Notes under the pieces: model-generated
Databases searched by the model: none
Told to the model about the DNA's origin: nothing
The model's input: the letters and a program-made list of their open reading frames with translations, nothing else
Made by a program: the position numbers and the translations under genes
Source of the DNA: Paenibacillus sp. 1781tsa1
GTDB lineage: Bacteria; Bacillota; Bacilli; Paenibacillales; Paenibacillaceae
Length of the DNA: 64,000 bases
Direction: 5' to 3'
NCBI RefSeq assembly: GCF_024159265.1
Contig: NZ_JAMYWY010000001.1
Coordinates: forward strand, 5,022,001 to 5,086,000
Shown: positions 8,775 through 17,405 of the stretch, one piece after another
Layout of the letters: the number at the start of each line of letters is the position of its first letter
Numbering within the stretch: the first letter of the stretch is position 1

Positions 8775-9599
8775 ATGCGATTGAGAAAAAGACTCGCTTC
8801 CATCGGATTAAATGTACTCGCGTGGCTGCTTAGCCTCGTGGTCTTGATTCCTTTTGTCGTCATTGTACTGAATTCATTCAAGTCGGACGCCGAGGCCAAG
8901 GTGCTTAAACTGACGTTGCCCGAGAAGTTTATCTTTGAAAATTACAAAATTGTCTATGAACAGGGACATTTGGGCGGTTCTTTTTTCAACAGTCTGCTGC
9001 ACTCCGGTGCCTCTTCCCTGCTGTTGGTGTTTGTTGTGGCCTTCTCGGCCTTCACGTTATCCCGCAATCATTCGAGGCTCAGCAAGTTCCTATATTTCTT
9101 CCTGATTCTTGGTATCACACTTCCGCTCAACTACATTCCGCTGATGGAAGTCATGAAGTCGATGGGCATGATCAATTCACATCTCGGCATGATTCTACTG
9201 TATACGGCCATGGGCATTCCAATCTCGCTGTTCATTACGTATGCGTTTGTGTCCAATATCCCGAAGGAGCTGGATGAAGCCGCGATCATGGATGGATGTA
9301 ACGGAATCAAGCTGTTTCTGAGAATTATTGTACCCCTGCTCATGTCCGTGCTGGTGACGGTATTTGTTCTTAATTTTCTGAGTGTCTGGAACGAGTTCAC
9401 CGCCCCACTCTATATGCTGAATACGGTCGAGATGTGGCCGATGACGCTTGCTGTATATAACTTCTTCGGACAATTCAGTGCCCAGTGGAATCTGGTCAGC
9501 GCCGATATTGTGCTCACGTCATTGCCTGTGTTGATTGTGTTCCTCATTGGGCAAAAGTATATTGTAGGAGGACTAACTTCAGGGGCGGTGAAGGGGTAG
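8775..9599 (+). CDS. Sugar ABC transporter permease, UgpE/MalG-like
   Basis: Second membrane permease, 274 residues and six helices. The EAA loop is ELDEAAIMDGCNGIKLFLRIIVPLL, and the N-terminus (RLASIGLNVLAWLLSLVVLIPFVVIVLNSFKS) has the NSFK motif common after helix 1 in this subfamily. It starts one base after the first permease, and that gene's end (AAAGGTGGAATAC) holds its ribosome binding site, so translation is likely coupled. The operon ends here; 9600-9760 separates it from the convergent MFS gene and holds a small hairpin (CTTCTTC/GAAGAAG at 9697-9715) without a T-run. Confidence 0.92.
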   Translation: MRLRKRLASIGLNVLAWLLSLVVLIPFVVIVLNSFKSDAEAKVLKLTLPEKFIFENYKIVYEQGHLGGSFFNSLLHSGASSLLLVFVVAFSAFTLSRNHSRLSKFLYFFLILGITLPLNYIPLMEVMKSMGMINSHLGMILLYTAMGIPISLFITYAFVSNIPKELDEAAIMDGCNGIKLFLRIIVPLLMSVLVTVFVLNFLSVWNEFTAPLYMLNTVEMWPMTLAVYNFFGQFSAQWNLVSADIVLTSLPVLIVFLIGQKYIVGGLTSGAVKG

Positions 9600-9760
9600 G
9601 CTCTACCGACAATCCAAATTCACAAACGCAACTTGTATAAGTAAATCTGCTGACTCCTCAGCACAAAAAGCCTTTGTTTGCTCATCGTGTGAATAGCTTC
9701 TTCGTACAGAAGAAGTATCGCACGCTGCGACGGACAAGGGCTTACGCTGTGGGATTCAAA

Positions 9761-11089
9761 TCAATCGTGCGCCAACCCGCCAACATCGGATGGAGTCGTT
9801 ATATCTGGGCTCTGCTCCAGAGATTTGATCATTTTCATACGGGATGTGATTATTGCGATCAGAATAACAAATAGACCAGCAATAATGAACAGGAAGGCAA
9901 TACCTCTGCCCGGCCCAGTTCCAATCATTTGACCCACTGAGGACGCAAGCACTCCATCCTCCATCAGCAGCGGATTAAACACATGGTCGGCCAGAAATCC
10001 AGCCAAACTGTACGCAATAATAAATCCGAGTTGTGACAGAATACCAATGATTCCCCATACCCTGCCCTGCTTTTCGTTGGCGATATTGTTTCGCACCAGC
10101 ACATCTGCGCTCATGTTGACAAACGGCAGCGATGACAGAAACAGAAAACCTGCGAAGATAATAAAATAAATGTTGGTGGATATCCCCAGAAGCGAGAAGG
10201 ACAAACCGCACAAAATCAATCCCATTACAAGCACACTTGTATATTTCTTCGTCATGGTAAATATGCCTATGCACAAGCTGCTGATCAGCATACCGATGGC
10301 ACTGACAGACTGAAACGTACCAAGAGTCTTCGCATCCGTAAAGGACAGGAGCATGGGACCAATGAGTGTCTCCAGGAATCCCAAATAAAAGGTGACCAGC
10401 GAAATAATTACCACCAGCAACAGTACTCCCTTGTTGGTTACAACTTCCCTCCAGCCCTCGTGAATATCAGTAATCCATTGTTTGTCTTTATGATCCTCTC
10501 GCTCCACCTTCATGCTCTTCCGAATAACCAGCACAGCCAGAATAGCAAGCAGGAATGTCAGAATATTAATGACCAGGATGACTTCAATGGTTGTTATACT
10601 AAGCAAAATACCCGCAATGAAGGGTGAAAACAGAAACTTAGAGGATTCAGCCAATTGTACAAGACCGCTTCCTTTGGAGAATTGATCCTTATCCAGCAAG
10701 TCCGTAGCAGAGGCCTTATATGCCGGGCTATGCAGCGCGGAAAACACAGAACTAAAGGCTACCCCCACATAGATATGCCATAATTGGATATCACCTGTGA
10801 GCATAATGGACAGAATGAAAATCAAACCGGCTGCAGACCCCAGGTCACCAATGATCATCATCGTTCGACGGTCGTATCGGTCGGCCAGCACACCTCCGAT
10901 GGGTCGAAGCAGGATGTTCGGCAGAAACGTGAACAAGGTAATCAATGCAACACTTGTTGCCGCATTCGTTTTCTCGAAGGCATACACCCCCAGGGAGAAG
11001 GCTGTAAGACCAATCCCAATCATGGAGATGAGCTGACCGAACCATACAACCAGAAATTTTCCGAATGATTTTTGAATGGGATGTTCCAT
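9761..11089 (-). CDS. MFS efflux transporter (macrolide-efflux/MFS_3 type)
   Basis: Major facilitator protein of 442 residues with about twelve hydrophobic segments. The loop 2-3 motif LRPIGGVLADRYDRRTMMIIGD (key residues G-x3-DRxxRR) is clear. The N-terminus KSFGKFLVVWFGQLISMIGIGLTAFSLGVYAFEKT resembles macrolide-efflux-type MFS proteins. AAAGGAG stands 8 bases before the ATG at 11089. It lies 20 bp downstream of a tetR-type gene on the same strand, so it is most likely the pump that repressor controls. The exported compound is unknown. Confidence 0.9.
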   Translation of the reverse strand: MEHPIQKSFGKFLVVWFGQLISMIGIGLTAFSLGVYAFEKTNAATSVALITLFTFLPNILLRPIGGVLADRYDRRTMMIIGDLGSAAGLIFILSIMLTGDIQLWHIYVGVAFSSVFSALHSPAYKASATDLLDKDQFSKGSGLVQLAESSKFLFSPFIAGILLSITTIEVILVINILTFLLAILAVLVIRKSMKVEREDHKDKQWITDIHEGWREVVTNKGVLLLVVIISLVTFYLGFLETLIGPMLLSFTDAKTLGTFQSVSAIGMLISSLCIGIFTMTKKYTSVLVMGLILCGLSFSLLGISTNIYFIIFAGFLFLSSLPFVNMSADVLVRNNIANEKQGRVWGIIGILSQLGFIIAYSLAGFLADHVFNPLLMEDGVLASSVGQMIGTGPGRGIAFLFIIAGLFVILIAIITSRMKMIKSLEQSPDITTPSDVGGLAHD

Positions 11090-11109
11090 GGGTGGTACTC
11101 CTTTCTTGG

Positions 11110-11745
11110 CTAAGCTTTATGCGGAAAATAAAGACGGGTGACGTAGGCAAAGCTTCCTTTCTCTGCTCCCAGAACTCGTTCAATAATATGCGTGAATGCT
11201 TCAACCTTTTGTTGGAGTTCGTCCTCCTCCCATTGAAAGATGCCTCGATCCAGCAAAAACTGGGACGATACGAGCAGAAATTCGATGGATTCCTTGGGAT
11301 TAGGCGTATGAAACACGCCCTCCTGAACGCCCTGCTCCACCACCTCGGCCAAGATAGGACTTAATCGAAGGACCGTCTCCACAAGACTCTTTTGGTGCAT
11401 CTCCACATTATGGACGCTGTGCAATTGCTCGATGAGATCATGCTTTCTCTCGTCAGGCTGATTCTGCGCCATCATGATACGAAAAATTTTGTCATGGGCG
11501 TTCAATTTGGGATCCGACACTATGGACTTGGCTGATGCCTCCCCGCTCAAAATAAAACGCATGACGATGGCGTTCATGACCTCTTCTTTGGACTGAAAAT
11601 AATAATAAAATGTGCCCTTGGCAATTTTGCACGCCTGAAGGATATCAATGACCGTTGCATTGGTATATCCCTTTGTCACAAACAGGATTTCGGCCGCATT
11701 CAAAATCTCGTTTCTGCGTTCTTCCGGTTTTTTTATCACTCTCAT
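11110..11745 (-). CDS. TetR/AcrR family transcriptional regulator
   Basis: Repressor of 211 residues. The N-terminal helix-turn-helix is typical: RRNEILNAAEILFVTKGYTNATVIDILQACKIAKGTFYYYFQSKEEV. The C-terminal ligand domain is not of a class I recognise. The open frame extends to 11793, but GGAGG stands 7 bases before the ATG at 11745 (MRVIKKPEERR), where such proteins usually start. The MFS pump gene follows 20 bp downstream and is probably co-transcribed. A 15-bp palindrome sits just upstream, so self-repression lifted by a pump substrate is the simplest model. Confidence 0.92.
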   Translation of the reverse strand: MRVIKKPEERRNEILNAAEILFVTKGYTNATVIDILQACKIAKGTFYYYFQSKEEVMNAIVMRFILSGEASAKSIVSDPKLNAHDKIFRIMMAQNQPDERKHDLIEQLHSVHNVEMHQKSLVETVLRLSPILAEVVEQGVQEGVFHTPNPKESIEFLLVSSQFLLDRGIFQWEEDELQQKVEAFTHIIERVLGAEKGSFAYVTRLYFPHKA

Positions 11746-11766
11746 ATTTTGGCCTCCGATGCGTTC

Positions 11767-11781
11767 GACCGACTGTCGGTC
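11767..11781. promoter_or_regulatory. Candidate TetR operator (15-bp palindrome)
   Basis: GACCGA-CTG-TCGGTC is a perfect inverted repeat around a 3-base centre, 21 bases upstream of the tetR-type start and between it and the ABC ATPase gene. A TATTAT box on the minus strand is adjacent (about 11783-11788). Position and symmetry fit an autoregulatory operator for the TetR-MFS pair. Confidence 0.65.
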
Positions 11782-11805
11782 TATAATAGTCACAAAGTTC
11801 TCTTT

Positions 11806-12573
11806 TTAGAACCCCATTTCATTCAACCATTGCGCAAGATGGCTTTCCCTTGTTTTCAGATCCTGACGTTCCCTTGCATATTTTCCGATATTTTTGTCTG
11901 CAACCAGCTTACCGTCCATCATAAACAGCACACGTTCCGATCTGGCAGCAACTTTCACATCATGGGTTACGAGCAGAATGGTTGTACCCGCTCCATTAAT
12001 ATCGCCCAGAATATCCATGATCTCATACGTCGATTTAGAATTCAGCGCCCCCGTTGGTTCATCGCCGAATAAAATATCTGGATTATTAATTAGCGCACGG
12101 CAGATCGCAATCCGCTGTAGCTGTCCGCCTGAGGCTTGGGTGATGTTATGCTCAGCCAGCTCATCAACCCCCATTTTTTTCATTAATGACATCGCCCGTG
12201 TATTAATCGTTTCTCTGCTGCTATTTTTGGCCAAATACGCGGAAAGTACGATATTGTCTAACAGATTCAGATTCTTGAGCAGATGAATATTTTGAAAAAT
12301 GAACCCCATTTGGGTCAGATGCAGACTTGCCAGGTCCTTCTCCTGAAATGCCGATATTTTTTTGCCATTAAAATAGACACTTCCAGCACTAATCTGATCC
12401 ATGCCACTTATGTTGTACAGTAAGGTAGACTTGCCTGAGCCAGATGGTCCCATGATGGAAACAAACTCTCCCTTTTTTAATTGAAGGTTGATATCTTTCA
12501 AGATATTATGTTCTTCATTCTCGCCGATCGCTACGGATTTATTCACGTCTTTAGCCTCAAGTATAATTGTCAT
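11806..12573 (-). CDS. ABC transporter ATP-binding protein (MacB/BceA-like)
   Basis: ATPase of 255 residues of the LolD/MacB/BceA class that pairs with FtsX-type permeases. Walker A is GPSGSGKST, the Q-loop is GFIFQNIHLL, the signature is ASGGQLQR (first residue A instead of the usual L), Walker B is ILFGDEPTGAL and the switch His is in LLVTHD. GGGAGG precedes the ATG at 12573 by 7 bases. It starts 13 bp after the end of the FtsX-type permease gene, so the two form one exporter operon. No histidine kinase/regulator pair of the BceRS kind is beside it. Substrate is unknown; peptide or antibiotic export or resistance is typical of the class. Confidence 0.92.
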   Translation of the reverse strand: MTIILEAKDVNKSVAIGENEEHNILKDINLQLKKGEFVSIMGPSGSGKSTLLYNISGMDQISAGSVYFNGKKISAFQEKDLASLHLTQMGFIFQNIHLLKNLNLLDNIVLSAYLAKNSSRETINTRAMSLMKKMGVDELAEHNITQASGGQLQRIAICRALINNPDILFGDEPTGALNSKSTYEIMDILGDINGAGTTILLVTHDVKVAARSERVLFMMDGKLVADKNIGKYARERQDLKTRESHLAQWLNEMGF

Positions 12574-12585
12574 CGTTGATCCTCC

Positions 12586-14919
12586 CTATTCCACAATCAT
12601 GTTGGATATGCTCTTTTCCTTGATCGATTGGATGCTAATCCATGCTGTCAGTACAATCGTTCCCGCAAGTAACAAAGGACACAAAATATATGCCTGTAAC
12701 GGGTTAACAACAAAAACAATATTGGAAGCACCGAACGTCGACATAATGGCACTAACCAGCAACGGACCCAACATATTGGACAATATCGTTCCGACAGTAA
12801 CTCCAAAGATCAATATGACAAGTGACATCACGACATACTTCAACTTGATCTTGGATAAGGCAAAACCGAGACTACGTAGTATAGCAATGTCGTTGTTGTC
12901 CTTGGCTACTAACATCTGAAGGAACAAAGATGTAATTAAAATGGATACGAAGACACCGATGACCAAGGCCAGCATCGTCACCAATTTCAATTGTTGGATG
13001 GTTCCGCCTAACGTCTGATCCAGATAACCTTGAAGATCGGTTACTTTGGCTGGCGAGAAAGCCGTCTCATATTCAGCAATTTTGGTAGCCATGTCTCCAC
13101 GATTATTCAGATCCAAACTGACCACGTACCACAACACACTATCCTTGTTGTAGGACAACAAAGCCTTCGCTGTTTTCCCACCATTCGTAACGTCCTGGTA
13201 TATACCGCTGACCGTCATCATCTGGTCTTTGCCATTAACCAACAGGGTAAGCTGTTCACCTGTCTTCAGGCCCAGCTCGCTACTGTTTGCATCAGACAGC
13301 GCAATTTCATACTCGGTTGTTGGCGCATTACCGCTAACATAAGACAATGGGAAAATACTGAAATCCCCAGTTTCTACACTCAGATTGTCGTAACTTCCTT
13401 CCGCATTTTTAATCTTGAACTGGCTTGTTACCAGTGGGGAATACGATCTAATATCTTTATCATTTTGGATTTGGGCAACCAGACTGGCATAGCGCTTTTC
13501 TACATCGTCTGTATGCTTAAGGTCAATGCGAATATCACTTTGTCCAACACCCATATAAGAAATAAAGCTTGGCGCCTGCAAAGTGTTCAGAAAATTGACC
13601 GGCACAATCATGATAAATGAACTGACTATAAAGACGAATAATAACAATCGGAACATCTTGATTCGCTGTATGACTTCCTTCAGACCAAGGAAGACAGGTA
13701 CGGAAGACCAGCGATTACGGGACAAACTGAGCCGTTTTCGAATGATCTGTGTATCTCCCAGGCTCCCGGTACGGAGAGCATCCACCGCGGAGATGGAACG
13801 AAAACGCCGCAGTACCGTTCGACAGAACAGAACAACCATTGCAAATATGATTCCAGCGGCTATTAACGGAATTGCGAAATGCAACAGGGTTGCAGGTGCT
13901 TTGCCCATATACAACATGATGTTGGAAACAAATAGTCTGTTAACGCCAAGTGATGCAATGTAACCAAGCACGGATGCGAATCCGGCCATAAATACATACT
14001 TCATCAGATACAGTCTCTTAATATCCTTCTCTGCGATCCCTATCGCTTTCATGACACTAATCTCACGATAATCCTCTTCGATGGTCGCAAGCATCGTGAA
14101 TCGGATGCAAAGCATCGCGATTAGAATCAGCACAAGACTGACCAGAATAATAACGGCTGCGATAACTCCGTCGGTCATGGCATTCAGTACCTGGAACAGC
14201 CCATAGGTTACGACTGGACCCACGTTTGGAAGTCCGGCATTTTGGTAAGCCTGGGTAAATTCACTCGTCAGTCCGGGATCCGTCAACCGGAATTCAATGA
14301 GATACTCCATCTCTCCGATGTTCTGCTTCAGTTCCTGCAAATTCCCTGCACTCACAATAAAACGTTTGGAGTGCACAACCGATGGATTCATCTGAGCATC
14401 ACGGACAAAATCAACGATGGTGTAAGAACGCTCAAACTGACCATTATCGATCCGAACCTGGTCGCCCACGCTCAATTTATTTTGCTGCATGTAATATACC
14501 GGAACCGCTATCTCGCCATCGTTAACCTGAATAATCTCACTGTCCAGATTCAACAAATAATCGAAACCCTGATTCTGTGTAACAAAGTCAATGTCCATAA
14601 CGCTGTTCTTCTCGGACTCTGCTCCGAGAAACAGATTAGAGCCGTCAATGTTGACCATTTCCACAATCTGATGCTGCTGGACCATGGCATTTTCTTCAGC
14701 CCACGTGTTCACTTTGGCCTGATCGAGTTCTCCGGCATGCATTTGCACAAAGTGTGGTGTTTTGGATTCAGAAAATAGATATTGGATGGAACTCGTCAGT
14801 TCCATAATCATCCGTGACCCCGAAGATACCAGCAAGGCAGCCAGCAATACAAAAATAAATAACGCAGCCGTAATCCCTTTCTTTCTCGTTACATCGTTTC
14901 TCAGCATTCGTAGCAGCAT
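12586..14919 (-). CDS. FtsX-like ABC transporter permease
   Basis: Membrane protein of 777 residues. An N-terminal helix (ITAALFIFVLLAALLVSSGSRM) is followed by an extracytoplasmic domain, a three-helix FtsX domain near residues 250-385, a second N-terminal-like helix near 425 and a second extracytoplasmic domain, and a C-terminal FtsX domain near 650-760 ending ISIQSIKEKSISNMIVE. Two FtsX domains in one chain, with two periplasmic-type domains, suit a mechanotransmission exporter like MacB or a Bce-type system rather than a channel. The ATG at 14919 has GAGAGGAG upstream at a rather long spacing; another in-frame ATG lies at 14907. It is first in the operon with the ATPase. Confidence 0.88.
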   Translation of the reverse strand: MLLRMLRNDVTRKKGITAALFIFVLLAALLVSSGSRMIMELTSSIQYLFSESKTPHFVQMHAGELDQAKVNTWAEENAMVQQHQIVEMVNIDGSNLFLGAESEKNSVMDIDFVTQNQGFDYLLNLDSEIIQVNDGEIAVPVYYMQQNKLSVGDQVRIDNGQFERSYTIVDFVRDAQMNPSVVHSKRFIVSAGNLQELKQNIGEMEYLIEFRLTDPGLTSEFTQAYQNAGLPNVGPVVTYGLFQVLNAMTDGVIAAVIILVSLVLILIAMLCIRFTMLATIEEDYREISVMKAIGIAEKDIKRLYLMKYVFMAGFASVLGYIASLGVNRLFVSNIMLYMGKAPATLLHFAIPLIAAGIIFAMVVLFCRTVLRRFRSISAVDALRTGSLGDTQIIRKRLSLSRNRWSSVPVFLGLKEVIQRIKMFRLLLFVFIVSSFIMIVPVNFLNTLQAPSFISYMGVGQSDIRIDLKHTDDVEKRYASLVAQIQNDKDIRSYSPLVTSQFKIKNAEGSYDNLSVETGDFSIFPLSYVSGNAPTTEYEIALSDANSSELGLKTGEQLTLLVNGKDQMMTVSGIYQDVTNGGKTAKALLSYNKDSVLWYVVSLDLNNRGDMATKIAEYETAFSPAKVTDLQGYLDQTLGGTIQQLKLVTMLALVIGVFVSILITSLFLQMLVAKDNNDIAILRSLGFALSKIKLKYVVMSLVILIFGVTVGTILSNMLGPLLVSAIMSTFGASNIVFVVNPLQAYILCPLLLAGTIVLTAWISIQSIKEKSISNMIVE

Positions 14920-15183
14920 AAACGAGCATGGCTCCTCTCATCTACAAGTTGTTCCTGTTTATCCGGCAAAAAATCATGCTCAGCTCCCTTCATATAATGT
15001 TATCCCTAACCAATGCAATTCATTTCACTACGAGATATCTAGCCAGATTATATAATTATATTTTTATTTGTCAATTAAAACATAATTTTCTATTTTTATT
15101 GCTAGATTCAGTTAGAGAAGACAGCTATAAAAATATTTAAAGCATGCCAGATTTCACTTAAGAAGAAATATAAAAAATAGAAT
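14920..15183. other. AT-rich divergent intergenic region
   Basis: About 316 bp separate the ABC exporter from the Rrf2-type gene. The stretch from 15000 is strikingly AT-rich with poly-A and poly-T runs. Apart from the Rrf2 promoter at its right edge I see no gene and no strong hairpin; the exporter promoter must lie in its left part but I could not fix it. Confidence 0.5.
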
Positions 15184-15219
15184 TTGACATCTGATCATTT
15201 TGTAACTATTATAGTTACA
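15184..15219 (+). promoter_or_regulatory. Sigma-A promoter of the Rrf2 gene with overlapping operator
   Basis: TTGACA (15184-15189) and TATTAT (15207-15212) are spaced by exactly 17 bp. TGTAACTA-TTA-TAGTTACA (15201-15219) is a perfect 8-bp inverted repeat that covers the -10 box and likely start point. This is the expected layout of an autorepressing Rrf2 protein: binding would block polymerase directly. Confidence 0.78.
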
Positions 15220-15235
15220 ACGGTGGTGATCATCC

Positions 15236-15661
15236 ATGAGACAAATCAGCAGTCGCTTTTCCATTGCGGTTCATACGCTGTCCCTGATCGCTGTTATGCC
15301 CAATGAATGCACCGGAGATGTGATCGCCCAGAGTGTGAATACCAATCCCGTGATTATTCGGCGGATCATGTCTAAGCTGAAACAGGCTGGTCTGATCGAT
15401 GTCAGACCTGGTGTGGGCGGTGCTTCCTTGTTGAAAGATCCGGCGGACATTACCCTGCTCGATGTATATCGAGCGCTTGAGGTGGTGGAGGATGGGGAAT
15501 TGTTTAACTTTCACAAACATCCGAATCCGAAATGTCCGGTCGGCAACATGATTGAACACACCTTGCGTGCCGAACTCATTGAGGCTCAGACAGCCATGGA
15601 ACAGCGCTTGAATCGTGTAACCATACAGCAGATGATGGATCAGATTCATGTCTCTGAATAA
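15236..15661 (+). CDS. Rrf2 family transcriptional regulator, YwnA-like
   Basis: Regulator of 141 residues with the Rrf2 winged helix: ISSRFSIAVHTLSLIA at the start, recognition region NTNPVIIRRIMSKLKQAGLIDVRPGVGGASLLKDPADITLLDVYRA. It lacks the three-Cys Fe-S cluster of IscR/NsrR and has only Cys25 (MPNECTGD) and Cys100 (PKCPVGN), as in the YwnA-like, cluster-free branch where thiols may sense oxidants. The next gene is a QorB-like reductase on the same strand, so control of a quinone or electrophile response is a reasonable inference. A terminator follows the gene, so the reductase has its own promoter. Confidence 0.9.
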   Translation: MRQISSRFSIAVHTLSLIAVMPNECTGDVIAQSVNTNPVIIRRIMSKLKQAGLIDVRPGVGGASLLKDPADITLLDVYRALEVVEDGELFNFHKHPNPKCPVGNMIEHTLRAELIEAQTAMEQRLNRVTIQQMMDQIHVSE

Positions 15662-15686
15662 AAAGCTCATTGTGAGCTTTTTTTAA
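15662..15686 (+). terminator. Terminator after the Rrf2 gene
   Basis: AAAGCTCA-TTG-TGAGCTTT is followed by a T-run, directly after the stop codon. Confidence 0.85.
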
Positions 15687-15695
15687 TCCTCTTGT

Positions 15696-15729
15696 TGTAA
15701 TCACACCTGTTATAACATTTTTGATTACA
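15696..15729 (+). promoter_or_regulatory. Candidate operator region of the QorB-like gene
   Basis: TGTAATCA (15696-15703) and TGATTACA (15722-15729) form a perfect 8-bp inverted repeat around an 18-base centre, and TGTTATAACA (15708-15717) inside is itself a perfect palindrome. The half-sites resemble the TGTAAC/GTTACA arms at the Rrf2 promoter, suggesting the same regulator; this is inference. Confidence 0.4.
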
Positions 15730-15822
15730 TCTATATGCAAGCAATAACCGTATACGACTTATCCGGGTTGAGTTAAGCAAGTTGTATCCAATCAACAACA
15801 CATATCATAGGAGGAAAAGAAG

Positions 15823-16680
15823 ATGAAAATTTTGGTTACTGGCGCAACAGGTCAATTGGGTTCACTGGTTGTAGAGGCATTGTTAAAAAACGATTCCGCC
15901 AAGGATTTGGCTGTAAGTGTACGTAATCCGGAGAAAGCGGAAGCACTCCGCGCTCAAGGCGTTGAAGTGCGTCAAGGTGATTTCGATCAACCCGAGACGT
16001 TGGAGAAAGCTTTTGCCGGTGTAGACCGTCTGTTGCTCATCTCCACTGATGGTGACAATGAAACGCGTATTCGCCAACATCAGGCTGCCGTGGACGCTGC
16101 CAAAAAAGCGGGCGTGGGCTTCATCGCTTATACAAGCGTTGTGAATGCAGACCAAAATACCCTTTCCTTGGCGGAAGTTCACCGTGCTACAGAAAAAGCG
16201 ATTCGTGAATCCGGCATTCCGTATTCCTTCCTGCGCAACAACTGGTACCTGGAAAATGAAGCAGGCAGTATGCAAGCCGCTACGCAAGGCGCACCTTGGG
16301 TTCATGCCACAAATAACAGCCAAGTCGGCTGGGCTACCCGCAGTGACTATGCCCATGCCGCGGCATCTGTACTCGCAGGCGAAGGACATGAGAACACCGT
16401 GTATGAATTGTCCGGCAAACTGCGCACGCAAGCTGAACTGGCTGCCATTGTGGGTGAAGTGCTTGGACAGGAAATCAACGTGCAAAACGTGGACGATGCC
16501 GCTTACTCTGACATCATGAAAGGTGCAGGTCTACCGGACTTTGTCGTATCGATGCTCGTTGATATGCAAAGTGCTATTCGTGAAGGCGCATTGGCGGTAG
16601 AGAGTGATACATTAGAGAAATTGCTTGGCCGTCCTGCTCAGCCACTTAGCGAAGGTATTAAAGCGATTGTAGGCAAATAA
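15823..16680 (+). CDS. NmrA-like NAD(P)-dependent oxidoreductase, QorB-like
   Basis: Atypical short-chain dehydrogenase of 285 residues. The Rossmann motif GATGQLG is at residues 7-13, and the pattern through VRNPEKAEAL, GVEVRQGDFD, LLLISTDGD, FIAYTSVVNAD, YSFLRNNWYLEN and ATRSDYAHAAA follows E. coli QorB (NADPH:quinone oxidoreductase 2) along its whole length; that enzyme is 286 residues. Likely role is two-electron reduction of quinones or related electrophiles in the cytoplasm. GGAGGAAAAGAAG precedes the ATG. The Rrf2-type regulator upstream and the shared palindromic half-sites suggest redox-responsive control. Confidence 0.88.
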   Translation: MKILVTGATGQLGSLVVEALLKNDSAKDLAVSVRNPEKAEALRAQGVEVRQGDFDQPETLEKAFAGVDRLLLISTDGDNETRIRQHQAAVDAAKKAGVGFIAYTSVVNADQNTLSLAEVHRATEKAIRESGIPYSFLRNNWYLENEAGSMQAATQGAPWVHATNNSQVGWATRSDYAHAAASVLAGEGHENTVYELSGKLRTQAELAAIVGEVLGQEINVQNVDDAAYSDIMKGAGLPDFVVSMLVDMQSAIREGALAVESDTLEKLLGRPAQPLSEGIKAIVGK

Positions 16681-16692
16681 GTTTTGGATATG

Positions 16693-16735
16693 AGAAAGGG
16701 ACGCACCAACGAATGTTGGATGCGTCCCTTTTTGG
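16693..16735 (+). terminator. Terminator after the QorB-like gene
   Basis: AAAGGGACGCA pairs with TGCGTCCCTTT; an inner CCAAC/GTTGG pair extends the hairpin; a T-run follows. Confidence 0.85.
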
Positions 16736-16831
16736 TGTAGCTAACGATCAATACAACGATATACCCATTGAACGGATGACTGCACACTCAACCGATTCAC
16801 TGCGACTGCAGCAATGCGATGTGGGTGTTTA

Positions 16832-17371
16832 TCATGGCTTAAGAATATAACGTGCGGGAACATGATCGGCCAGCCAAATATTTTCGTTTCCATGATAAAA
16901 GAGAATTCCATCTATGGACGCTTGAGCAGCATTGATTTTCAAGATGACAGGCTTATCATCACGTCTTCGACCCACCTGATTGGCCGTATCCATATCTGCA
17001 GACAGATGTACATATTGCCTTTGCCGCGGCTGTAAGCCATGTTCCATAATCGAATTCACAGCACGTGCGGGTGTCCCATGATAAAGGGTTTCCGGTGGCT
17101 CAGCAGCGATCTTGGATATCTTATGTGGCGTCGAATGTCCATACAATGCCCGGATGCGGCCAGAATGGATTTCATGTCTCTTTTTCTCCGAGGCTTGAAT
17201 CATCTGCTCCAGATCGGCTTGCGTGACTTCCTTCCACTGCGGACTTTCATGTAAAGCCACCAGCAATTGCGAGATTTCCACCCAACCCTCTTCGTCCAGC
17301 TCCAGCTCATACTCCCATGGTGCATGTCGCAGAGCGTATGAGAGTTCCTTGCTTAATTTCATCAGATCCAT
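16832..17371 (-). CDS. kptA: RNA 2'-phosphotransferase, Tpt1/KptA family
   Basis: NAD+-dependent RNA 2'-phosphotransferase of 179 residues. The N-terminal lobe shows LSKELSYALRHAPWEYELELDEEGWV (RH pair) and the ADP-ribosyltransferase-like lobe shows KKRHEIHSGRIRALYGHS, ETLYHGTPARAV, YVHLSADMDTANQVGRRR and FYHGNENIWLADHVP, which together cover the conserved Arg-His-Arg-Arg set of the family. In fungi the enzyme removes the splice-junction 2'-phosphate from tRNA; bacteria have no such splicing, so its job here is open (RNA repair or ADP-ribosylation have been suggested). GGGAG stands 9 bases before the ATG at 17371, preferred over the upstream start at 17389. Confidence 0.9.
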   Translation of the reverse strand: MDLMKLSKELSYALRHAPWEYELELDEEGWVEISQLLVALHESPQWKEVTQADLEQMIQASEKKRHEIHSGRIRALYGHSTPHKISKIAAEPPETLYHGTPARAVNSIMEHGLQPRQRQYVHLSADMDTANQVGRRRDDKPVILKINAAQASIDGILFYHGNENIWLADHVPARYILKP

Positions 17372-17405
17372 TGTGATCATCTCCCACATCTAATAAAACC
17401 TTCTA

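Noticed and set aside
14920..15235. Possible riboswitch before the Rrf2 gene
   Set aside because: The promoter sits only 24 bases before the start codon, leaving no room for a structured leader.
15883..16485. 200-codon minus-strand frame over the QorB-like gene
   Set aside because: Antisense shadow of a clear oxidoreductase gene.
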